Source: Myxococcus stipitatus (GTDB taxonomy: Bacteria > Myxococcota > Myxococcia > Myxococcales > Myxococcaceae). Taken from it: 64,000 bases of DNA. This document shows, piece after piece, positions 42,115 to 49,919 of the stretch (positions within the stretch are counted from its first letter, which is position 1; every line of letters starts with the position of its first letter). A program made the position numbers and the translations under genes. Location of the stretch: the NCBI RefSeq assembly GCF_021412625.1, contig NZ_JAKCFI010000003.1:62001-126000 (forward strand), given 5' to 3'. The notes under the pieces are model-generated. The model searched no databases and was not told where the DNA came from. It worked only from the letters and a program-made list of their open reading frames with translations.

Positions 42115-45100
42115 GTGGACTTCGCTCACGCCAAGAAGCCGGAGGTGAAGCCAGCGTCCCGGGACGCCAAGGCTCCCAGGTCCCAGCCGGAGGCCAGCGC
42201 CACGGCCCCAGGCGTTCCGCTCTACCTTCGCGGTCCCCTCGGCTCCGCCACCCCGGTGACTGGCGCGGCCCCAGCCCCCGAGGCCGTCGCGGACGCCCAG
42301 GCTCCGGTCGGAGGACTCCCCGCGTATCTGCGTGGAGCGATGGGGCTGGGCGCGGGGACCCAGGCGGTGCCGCCGGTGCAAGCCAAGCTGGCGGTCGCGC
42401 CGGCGAAGAGCGCGCTGGAGGAGCAGGCGGACCAGGTGGCTCGCACCGCGTCGGCGCCGGCCTCCGGACCCTCCTCGTCCGCGACGCCCCCTCGTCCACC
42501 CGCGACGCCCAACCGCCTCACGGGCACCTCGGGCGAGCCGCTGAGTCCCCGCGTCCGCGAGCGTGTCGAGCCCGTCGTCGGACGCAACCTCTCCGACGTG
42601 CGTGTCCATCAGGCGTCGGATGACCGCGACGCCGCGGAGAGCCTCCGGGCGCGCGCCTTCACCCACAAGGAGCACGTCTTCCTGGGCCGGGGTGAAAGCG
42701 CCGAGGACGTGGAGCTGCTCGCCCACGAGATGACCCACGTCGTCCAGCAGACAGAGGGCGACGCGCCCCCGGTGCAGCGCAAGCCGGCCGACTACCGCCA
42801 GCCCGAGGATGGCGAGGGCCCCGCCGCCCGGATGCGGGCGCGCATCGACGAGGAGCTCGCGGACGAGGACGTCCCGGACGAGCGGCCCGACATCGACCGG
42901 GGTGAAGTCGCGTCCAAGAGCCTCGGACTCCAACCCCAGGCGCGCCCGGACGTGGACAGGGCGGCGCAGGAGCGGCCGGGCGTCCAGGCCGCCGCGACCG
43001 AGACGGCGCAGGTGGTCGACGCGCCGGCCCAGGCTGAGGGCGAAGGGGAAGGCGGCAAGGGCAAGAAGGGCGAGGCGGGAGGCGGCGAGGCGGCCGCCGG
43101 GGACGCGGAGCAGTCGGCGGCGCAGGATGCCTTCACCCTGGCGGCGGCCGAGCCTCAGCCCCAGGTGCCCACGCCGGTCGCGCCAGTGCCCCAGGTGGCG
43201 CCCGTGGACGCGGGCGGCCAGGCGCTGCGGCCGGTGGAGAACGTGGACGCGGCCGTCACGGAGATCGCCGAGGCCACCCAGGGCATGCGCGACGAGGGCA
43301 CGAGCCTGCAGGAGGCCGCGTCCAACGAGCGCGCCAACGCGCGCATCCTCGAGGGCAACCTCAACCTGGTCCGCAAGGGCGTGGCGCAATCGGACCTGGG
43401 CGTCACGACGTCACAGGGCCACGCGGCCTATCGACGCACCGTCCTGGAGCAGGGCCGCGCCGCCCTCGGCGTGTCGCGGCAGAAGACCACGTGGGTGGCG
43501 GAGCAGGCGCCGCAACACCTGGCCAAGGCGGACGCGGGCCGCGAGGACTCCGCGGGAATGGCCGAGGAGTCCTCGTCGCTGTCGGCCGAGAGCGCGGCCA
43601 ATACGCCGGACGACGCCGAGGCCGCGGAGAAGGCCAGCGAGCAGCGCGGCGAAATCAACCAGGCCGGCGGCGACGTCAACAACCTGGACCGCGCGTTCTC
43701 CGGGGGTCAGGAGCGGGCCCGAGGACTGTCGGCCGACGCGGCACAGGCCGCGAACCTCAACACGAAGGCCGAGGCGAAGCTCACCGAGAGCACCAGCGTG
43801 CTCCAGCGCACGGACGAGAAGCTCTCGCAGATGCGCGAGCAGACCGACGGAGCCCGCGCCCAGGTCGAGGCGCTCGCGGACCGGCCGGGGGAGATGGTCG
43901 CCCAGGCGGACGAAACCGAGGCCGAGGGGCGCTCCGTGGTCGAGCAGTCGTTCGCCGTCGAGGAGCGGCTGCGCGAGGAGCAGGAGACCCACCGCCAGAA
44001 CACGGCGGCCATCCCCGAGGAGACTCCCGAGGAGCGGGCGCTGCGCGAGGAGGAGGGAATCGAGGCGCCACGCCTCGAGACGCATCCTCCGGCGCGGCCG
44101 GAGCCCGCGCAGCCCGAGGAGGGAGAGGCGCCACCGGCGGCCAACGGAGGGAAGGCCGCCGCCGGTGCGCGTGACGGCGCTCCAACCGAGGCGAAGCCGG
44201 AGGGCGCGGCCCAGGCGGCGATGCAGCAGGCCCAGGCCACCGCGGCGGAAGGAGGCGACCTGCAGCCCATCGCGCCACGGCCACCCAGCGAGGCTAGCGC
44301 GGAGACAGTGGTGCAGCGCCAGCCCCAGGCGGGCTACGAGGACCGCTGGAGCTTCGACCCGGCGGGGGCAATCGCCAGCCACATTCCGGAAGTGCTCGGC
44401 GGCACGGCTCCGCCCAAGGGGCAGAAGCGGCTGAGTCGCGAGGAGCTCGCGGAGCGCGAGCAAAAGCGGCGCAAGGAGGACTTGGAAGAAATTCAAAGGC
44501 AGGCGGGCAAGCCATTCGAGCAGACCACGGCCTGGGAGCGGCGGCGCATCGCGCTGCGGATGATGGGGCGGAACCTGTGGTCGAAGCTCTCGGGCATCCC
44601 CTGGCCAGGGTTCGGCGCGCTGGCGCTCGGGCTGGTGAACCCGGTGACACCACTGCTGGGCGTGGTGTCGGGCTTCGGCATGATTGCCTCGGGCGCGGCG
44701 AACCTGGTCAACATCCAGGCCTGGCAGCGCGACCCCATCGGCAACCTGCTCAAGATCGCCGCGGACATCGCGACGGGCCTCACCATCATCCTGGGCTCCA
44801 TCACCGCGCTGGCGGCGGTCATCGCCGCGCTGTGCACGGCGCTCATCCTGGTCACCTTCGGCATCCTCGGCCCCGCGCTGGGTCCGGTGGTGGCCTTCTG
44901 CGCCAGCGTCATGGTGACCACGGGCGGGTGGACCATCGCGGTCGGCAAGTTCGCGCTGCTCTTCCAGTTCCTCTGTTTCCTCAAGAACCTCTACGAGGCG
45001 GGCGTCGCGCGGAACGCGGAGGAGTTGCAGCGCTCGTCGGACCGGATGTCGAGCGACATCTCCGCCGCGGGCAACGTCGTGCTGCAGATGGGCATGGCGA

Positions 45101-46719
45101 AGCTGGCCCAGGTGGGCGGCCGTGGCATGCAGCGCGGCATCATCCGGGCCGGCGGCGGCGCGCGCTGGGGAGGCGGGCTGACCACGCGGCTCGGGACGGC
45201 GGTGCGCGGCGCGGGCCGGAGCATCGCGAAGGGAGGCAACTTCGCGAGGCTGGGAGCGGCCGTCCGTCAGGGCCTGCCTCGAGTGCCTGGAGCGGTGGGG
45301 CGCGGCGTCCGGAGCATCGGCGCGGGCATCCGCAACATGCCGGCGCAGGCGGTCGCGGCGGCGCGGGCGCTGCCGGGTGTCATCCGCTCGCCGATCCAGA
45401 GCGCGCGGCGCGCGTTCGGCTGGGGGATGTCGCGCAACTACCTGCTGGGCCGGGGCGTGGCGCCCGGCCTCGCGGGGCTGCGCGCTGCAGGGACGGAGGG
45501 CGCGTTGCTCGCGCGGCTCGAGGCCGGCGGCCTGAGCGCGTCGGCGGCACAGCGCGCCCTGCGGGTCTGGGAGCGCGAGGGCCTGGAGATGTTGCTCGCG
45601 GACGGGCTGAGCGCCGCGGAGATCCACCTCCTCACGCAGGTGTCCCAGGCCACCCTGCGGAAACTGCTGCTGGAGTTCTCCTCCCGAGAGCTCGCGAACC
45701 TCGCGGCGGCGGTGGGCGTCCAGGGGTTGGAGACCCTGGCGACCATCGAGGCCTCCACGCTGCGCCGCCTGTTGGCGGGGCTGCCTCCACAGAGCGTCGT
45801 GCAGCTCGTCACGACGGTGCCCAGAGAGGTACTGGAGCGGCTGGTCGCGGGCGGAATGGCGCCCGCGAGAATCGCGCACCTGGCGGGGACGCTGCCTCCC
45901 GAGGTGTTGAACCGGCTCGCCTTCGAGCTGACGGCCCTCGAGTTGGACCGGGTGGTCAACGAGCTGGGCGAGGCGGTCGTCTCGAAGATGGGCATCCCAG
46001 GTGGGCTGACGAGCGTCGAGCTGACCGAGCTCGCCGACGTGGTCGCCCAGACGCGCGCCATGCCGAACATCCAGGGGATGAACGACTGGCTCACCTTCGA
46101 GGCCAAGCATGGCCCGGCCCACGCCAGGGACGCGATTGCCGAGCTGCGCGAGGCGCAGCGCTTGGCCCGTGAGAGTCCTGGGGCCATCGTCACCATTGGT
46201 GGAGACGAGAACGCGCCAATGCGCAACGCCACCGACCCGATGCGGTCGTTCGACATCAACGTGAAGGACGTGGCGACCGGCGCCGAGCGCAACGTCGAAG
46301 TCACGACGGCCCGGGGCACGCCCAATACGCCCACGGAAGGCTACGTCACGGACTCTCCCGACCTCACCGCGGGCGTCCAACATGCCGGGGACAAAGCCCA
46401 GAGCCGGATTGCCGACGGCAAACCCATCGCGGGTGACCGGGAGGCCGTGATTCGCGTGCGGTTCTACCAGGGCCAGCAACAGGTAGGCCGTGGCGGACGC
46501 GGGGGCACCATCACCTACGACGGGACCGGCACCTACAGCCACCAGCCGCCTCACCCGTCCGCGCCGGCTCGGGTGCGCAACATCCTCACCGATTTCGAGA
46601 GTGCCCTCCCGAGCATCCGCAACAATCACCTCCTCGAGCGCGTCCGGTTGGTGGACTTCGATGGCAACGTGATTGCGGAGTACGCTCGCGGGCCAGGTGG
46701 CTGGACGAGGGTGCGGTGA
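42115..46719 (+). CDS. eCIS-core (DUF4157) polymorphic toxin
   Basis: The protein has 1534 residues. Residues 140-220 form the DUF4157/eCIS-core domain: LSPRVRERVEPVVGRNLSDVRVH, shown in part, then AFTHKEHVFLGRGE and HEMTH at 204-208 within AHEMTHVVQQ. Residues 230-800 are low-complexity and coiled-coil (EAEAKL, QADETEAEGRSVVEQ). Residues 825-960 are strongly hydrophobic. Residues 1120-1320 are Leu-rich helical repeats. The last 170 residues form a distinct module (SFDINVKDVATGAERNVEV) with a nuclease-like D...E pattern. This architecture delivers C-terminal toxins. GTG 42115 has GGGGGA. The next gene overlaps by four bases and is a probable immunity gene. Confidence 0.85.
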   Translation: MDFAHAKKPEVKPASRDAKAPRSQPEASATAPGVPLYLRGPLGSATPVTGAAPAPEAVADAQAPVGGLPAYLRGAMGLGAGTQAVPPVQAKLAVAPAKSALEEQADQVARTASAPASGPSSSATPPRPPATPNRLTGTSGEPLSPRVRERVEPVVGRNLSDVRVHQASDDRDAAESLRARAFTHKEHVFLGRGESAEDVELLAHEMTHVVQQTEGDAPPVQRKPADYRQPEDGEGPAARMRARIDEELADEDVPDERPDIDRGEVASKSLGLQPQARPDVDRAAQERPGVQAAATETAQVVDAPAQAEGEGEGGKGKKGEAGGGEAAAGDAEQSAAQDAFTLAAAEPQPQVPTPVAPVPQVAPVDAGGQALRPVENVDAAVTEIAEATQGMRDEGTSLQEAASNERANARILEGNLNLVRKGVAQSDLGVTTSQGHAAYRRTVLEQGRAALGVSRQKTTWVAEQAPQHLAKADAGREDSAGMAEESSSLSAESAANTPDDAEAAEKASEQRGEINQAGGDVNNLDRAFSGGQERARGLSADAAQAANLNTKAEAKLTESTSVLQRTDEKLSQMREQTDGARAQVEALADRPGEMVAQADETEAEGRSVVEQSFAVEERLREEQETHRQNTAAIPEETPEERALREEEGIEAPRLETHPPARPEPAQPEEGEAPPAANGGKAAAGARDGAPTEAKPEGAAQAAMQQAQATAAEGGDLQPIAPRPPSEASAETVVQRQPQAGYEDRWSFDPAGAIASHIPEVLGGTAPPKGQKRLSREELAEREQKRRKEDLEEIQRQAGKPFEQTTAWERRRIALRMMGRNLWSKLSGIPWPGFGALALGLVNPVTPLLGVVSGFGMIASGAANLVNIQAWQRDPIGNLLKIAADIATGLTIILGSITALAAVIAALCTALILVTFGILGPALGPVVAFCASVMVTTGGWTIAVGKFALLFQFLCFLKNLYEAGVARNAEELQRSSDRMSSDISAAGNVVLQMGMAKLAQVGGRGMQRGIIRAGGGARWGGGLTTRLGTAVRGAGRSIAKGGNFARLGAAVRQGLPRVPGAVGRGVRSIGAGIRNMPAQAVAAARALPGVIRSPIQSARRAFGWGMSRNYLLGRGVAPGLAGLRAAGTEGALLARLEAGGLSASAAQRALRVWEREGLEMLLADGLSAAEIHLLTQVSQATLRKLLLEFSSRELANLAAAVGVQGLETLATIEASTLRRLLAGLPPQSVVQLVTTVPREVLERLVAGGMAPARIAHLAGTLPPEVLNRLAFELTALELDRVVNELGEAVVSKMGIPGGLTSVELTELADVVAQTRAMPNIQGMNDWLTFEAKHGPAHARDAIAELREAQRLARESPGAIVTIGGDENAPMRNATDPMRSFDINVKDVATGAERNVEVTTARGTPNTPTEGYVTDSPDLTAGVQHAGDKAQSRIADGKPIAGDREAVIRVRFYQGQQQVGRGGRGGTITYDGTGTYSHQPPHPSAPARVRNILTDFESALPSIRNNHLLERVRLVDFDGNVIAEYARGPGGWTRVR

Positions 46720-47429
46720 CCATGGAGCTCGACGGATTCGTCATCAAGTTTCCCGGCCAGTCGTTCCGCTTCCGGAACGCCATGGCCGAATCCGATATCT
46801 CCGGCTTCGCCACGGCCCTGGAGGCCATCGACGCGCTGCGCACCTGCGGCTGGGAGCCGCTCTCGGCGGAGACCGTCGTGACGTGCGTGGACCCGGAGAG
46901 CGCCGAAGACACGCGTCCGGCGAAGCCCCATTGGAGGCTCTCTCGCACCGCGATTCCCCCCGGCGTCATCCTCCAGGCGATGATGACCAACCCCGACCCT
47001 GTCTACGCGCAAGCGGAGCGCCTGTCCCGTCCTGTCCTCGAAGCCTGGCTCTCCGGTTCGCTCACGAACTGCGGCTGTGAGAAGCCCGGCTGGAGACCCG
47101 AGTGGCGGGAGCTCCGCTTCGACGCGTGCCGCGCCTGGGGAGGCTCCCGTGACTGGCGAGGAACCCAGGACGCGGTGAGGCTGCGAACCGATGCAGGCGT
47201 GCTCACGGTGCCCCTGGAGCGCGACGAGCAGGGCACCTGGCTCAGCGGACCACGCGACCCGGTCTCCGACCAGCCGCCGCTGGCCGTCTCCATCCATCAA
47301 CGGTGGGAGACACTCACGCTCGGCATCGCCGTGAACTACAGCTACTGGCTCCAGGAGGGCGAGCCGGCCTCGGCTCGCTTCAAGGCCTCGCTGGCCCTAC
47401 TGGAAGCGCTGGGCTGGGAACAGGGATGA
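46716..47429 (+). CDS. Candidate immunity protein for the eCIS-core toxin
   Basis: The soluble protein has 237 residues with no recognised domain. It starts at GTG 46716, overlapping the toxin stop (GTGA), or at ATG 46722. It is rich in Trp and acidic residues and lacks a signal peptide, as expected for a cytosolic immunity protein binding a nuclease-type toxin. A CGCEKPGW segment occurs near residue 115. Function is inferred only from overlap and position. Confidence 0.72.
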   Translation: MTMELDGFVIKFPGQSFRFRNAMAESDISGFATALEAIDALRTCGWEPLSAETVVTCVDPESAEDTRPAKPHWRLSRTAIPPGVILQAMMTNPDPVYAQAERLSRPVLEAWLSGSLTNCGCEKPGWRPEWRELRFDACRAWGGSRDWRGTQDAVRLRTDAGVLTVPLERDEQGTWLSGPRDPVSDQPPLAVSIHQRWETLTLGIAVNYSYWLQEGEPASARFKASLALLEALGWEQG

Positions 47430-47442
47430 AGCGGGAGCGGCC

Positions 47443-47700
47443 ATGGGCGATGACTTGATGCCAATCGAGCGCGACCGACGTGACCGGCTCGTGGTGAACC
47501 TCTTCCACTGGCCACGCTGGGCACAGCTCCTCGTAGCCCTGGTCATCACCGGCATCGTCGTCGCTGCGGCCCGACTCGCGGAGCCCCATCCCGTAACACC
47601 GCCGTGGCTCGCGGACGCCATCCACCTCGGCGGCTGGGTCTACCTGGCGCTGGTCCTCGTCGCCGTGACGAGCTGGCTCCTGCGTCGGAGGAAGCACTGA
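47443..47700 (+). CDS. Small two-helix membrane protein
   Basis: The 85-residue protein has two hydrophobic segments (AQLLVALVITGIVVAAARL and LGGWVYLALVLVAVTSWLL) and a basic end RRRKH. It lies 13 bases after the candidate immunity gene and is likely co-transcribed. It may be a second membrane-located immunity factor or an accessory protein. Function unknown. Confidence 0.65.
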   Translation: MGDDLMPIERDRRDRLVVNLFHWPRWAQLLVALVITGIVVAAARLAEPHPVTPPWLADAIHLGGWVYLALVLVAVTSWLLRRRKH

Positions 47701-47783
47701 ACGGAGGCACGTGACACGCGCCTCGCTGGAGTGCGAAGCGATGAGCAGGGGCGCCCTCGGTTCATCCCACCCCGGAGTCCGCG

Positions 47784-48230
47784 ATGGCTCACCTCGTCTG
47801 GTTTCTCGCTCCCCTGACTTGTCTTCATTGTGGCTCGCGCCCGAGCGAGCGGGAGACACGCCTGAATACCCGCGACCTCAACCGTGCTCCGGAGAGCACC
47901 CGCGTGCGGCCAGGTGATGTCCTCGAAGTGAACGGCCAGGAACTCGGGGACGCGTATCTCACGCTCAGGAAACCTGTTGGGACAGAGGAACTCCGCGCGC
48001 TCGAGCAATGGGATTGCCCGGTGTGCCAATGGGCGCAGTGGGCACGCATCACGTTCCAGTACGTGGATCCGGACCACTCCCGGTTCAGCTCCGTGGAGAC
48101 CGTCACACTGACGCCGGAGGTGGTGCGCGACGCTCACCTCATCTCCCCTCGCATCGGATTCTGGGTGGAGACCCATCCCGATGAGGAGTCCGTGCGGATA
48201 CCCCCACTCATCCAGCACCTGCTCTCCTGA
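47784..48230 (+). CDS. Cys-pair zinc-ribbon-like protein downstream of the toxin
   Basis: The 148-residue protein begins MAHLVWFLAPLTCLHCGS. Two CxxC pairs (CLHC near residue 13 and CPVC near 78) suggest a zinc ribbon. No DNA-binding or catalytic motif follows. It is 83 bases downstream of the small membrane gene on the same strand and convergent with the serine hydrolase gene. It may belong to the toxin/immunity neighbourhood; the function is unknown. Confidence 0.68.
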   Translation: MAHLVWFLAPLTCLHCGSRPSERETRLNTRDLNRAPESTRVRPGDVLEVNGQELGDAYLTLRKPVGTEELRALEQWDCPVCQWAQWARITFQYVDPDHSRFSSVETVTLTPEVVRDAHLISPRIGFWVETHPDEESVRIPPLIQHLLS

Positions 48231-48333
48231 AGTCAGGAGCACCGCGTGAGACGCATGATCCCCATCGACCACGCCCGTCGCGGCCGGAGTCACGCGCTGG
48301 CCCGTGCGCCAGTCCGTGGCCCCACACCGTCCC

Positions 48334-49743
48334 TCACTTCTTCGGGCGCACGTCGAAGAGCGAGACGCGCCCATCCGGGATGAGCTGCGCGGTGAAGACG
48401 AAGGTCTTCGCCCCGGAGGTCAGCAGGTACGTGTAACGGCGGTCGTCTCCCAGCACCTCGCGACGCGCGAGCACGAGCGGCCCCACCGCTCCGAGTTCCT
48501 GGAGCCCCTTCTGGTACTGTGGCAGCGCGCCCTCGAGGAACCTCGGATGGACATAGGCGAACCGTGCCGTGTCCACCGTGCCCGCGCGCACCGCCTCGAG
48601 CAGCGCCGCGAGCCGCGCGGTGACCTCCGGCTCGCTGTCCACGATGGGCGCGAGCGCGGGCACGGCGAGCGCGGGGTTGACGATGGCCGCGATGCCCTCG
48701 ACGAAGTCCCGGGGCCTGGCCCGGTCCGTGTTGGCCAGCACGATGATGGAGAGCGAGTCGCCGATGAAGCGCGAGTACGCGGTGCGGAAGCCCTGCCACG
48801 CGCCGGTGTGCTGATGCAGGGGCTTGCCGTCGCGCTCCAGGAGCTCCCACCCGAAGCCATAGGGATGGGTCGCGCCGCTCTCGAGCCTCACGGGGGACAG
48901 GATTTCACTCCAGCGCTCGCGACTCAGCACGGCGCGCCGCTCCACGGCGGCGTCCCACGCGAGCATGTCCTGGAGGGAGAAGTACAGCGAACCGTCGCCC
49001 GTGGTGTTGAGCGAGGGAGAGACCCAGGTCTGGTGTTTCACCTCGCCCTCCACCAGGCGGTAGCCGGAGGAGCGGTAGGGGATGATGTCGTCCTCGCTGA
49101 TGCCCCGGGCCGTCTTCATCCCCACGGGCTTGAAGACCTCCGTGGCGAGCACGTTCGTATAGGAGGTCCCCGCGACGCGATTCACCAGGATGCCCAGCAG
49201 GACGTATCCCGAGTTGCTGTAGCTCCAGCGGTGTCCCGCCGGGAACTCCAGCGGCAGGGCGTAGATGGCCTGGGCGAACGCGTCGTCCGAATAGTCCTTT
49301 CGCTCGTCGAGCTGCCCCTCCACGTCCTGGATGCCGGAGGTGTGCGTGAGCAGGTGCCGCACGGTGATGGGCGCCCAGGACGCGGGCGCGTCGGGGAAGT
49401 ACTTCGTGACGCTGTCGGAGAGCGCCACACGGCCCGCCTCGACCTGGGCCATCACCGCCATGGCGGTGAACATCTTCCCGAGCGAGCCTGACTGGAACAG
49501 CGTGTCCGTCCCCACGGGGACCCGGTGCTCCAGGTTGGCGGAGCCGTAGCCCCTCGCCAGCACCACACGCCCCTTGTGCACGACGCCCACCGCGAGCCCG
49601 ACCACGCCCTGCCGCTTCTGCTCGGCGCGAATGAACGCGTCGATGCGCTCGGGGAGCGCGGCGCGAGCGGCCGCGTGCGAGGGCAGCAACAGCCACGCGA
49701 TGAGGACCACACTCCACGCCATGGACCACGAAGCGACTGGCAC
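48334..49743 (-). CDS. Beta-lactamase-family serine hydrolase (class C / PBP-like)
   Basis: The protein has 469 residues and an N-terminal signal (MAWSVVLIAWLLLPSHAAA). The active-site motifs are SLGK (Ser87, Lys90), YSN in RWSYSNSGY, and HTG in HQHTGAW, which replaces KTG. A C-terminal domain of about 130 residues (from about 345) follows, as in esterase-like members. Such enzymes are usually D-amino-peptidases or esterases rather than true beta-lactamases. GTG 49743 has AGGAG at good spacing and is preferred over ATG 49722. Confidence 0.85.
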   Translation of the reverse strand: MPVASWSMAWSVVLIAWLLLPSHAAARAALPERIDAFIRAEQKRQGVVGLAVGVVHKGRVVLARGYGSANLEHRVPVGTDTLFQSGSLGKMFTAMAVMAQVEAGRVALSDSVTKYFPDAPASWAPITVRHLLTHTSGIQDVEGQLDERKDYSDDAFAQAIYALPLEFPAGHRWSYSNSGYVLLGILVNRVAGTSYTNVLATEVFKPVGMKTARGISEDDIIPYRSSGYRLVEGEVKHQTWVSPSLNTTGDGSLYFSLQDMLAWDAAVERRAVLSRERWSEILSPVRLESGATHPYGFGWELLERDGKPLHQHTGAWQGFRTAYSRFIGDSLSIIVLANTDRARPRDFVEGIAAIVNPALAVPALAPIVDSEPEVTARLAALLEAVRAGTVDTARFAYVHPRFLEGALPQYQKGLQELGAVGPLVLARREVLGDDRRYTYLLTSGAKTFVFTAQLIPDGRVSLFDVRPKK

Positions 49744-49841
49744 GGGGACTCCTGACCGGAAGGGACGCGTGCAGCAGAGCACTCCTCACGGGGCAGGTGA
49801 AGTGAGGCGGGAGGGGCGGCAGTCCCTCACCTCGTGCGGAA

Positions 49842-49900
49842 ACGATGATGGAGCCCGGAGGCCCGCGTGCGGCTCCCGGAGCGAGGGCTCCGGATGATGG
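49842..49900 (+). promoter_or_regulatory. Conserved hairpin leader, copy C
   Basis: GATGGAGCC, GGAGGCC...GGCTCC and the GGAGCGAGGGCTCCGGATG end align with copy A. The stem is kept although its bases differ. It precedes the vWA fusion gene. Confidence 0.5.
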
Positions 49901-49919
49901 CCACCTCTCGTGAAAGCAG

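Noticed and set aside
42724..42738. HEMTH in the eCIS-core domain as an active metalloprotease
   Set aside because: HExxH-like motifs are common to DUF4157, where protease activity is generally not established; the third ligand was not identified here.
43411..46629. 1072-codon minus-strand open frame
   Set aside because: It is the mirror of the eCIS-core toxin gene; composition is Arg/Gly/His-rich and there is no start signal.
48334..49743. True class C beta-lactamase
   Set aside because: The KTG motif is HTG and a long extra C-terminal domain is present, so an esterase or peptidase role is more likely.
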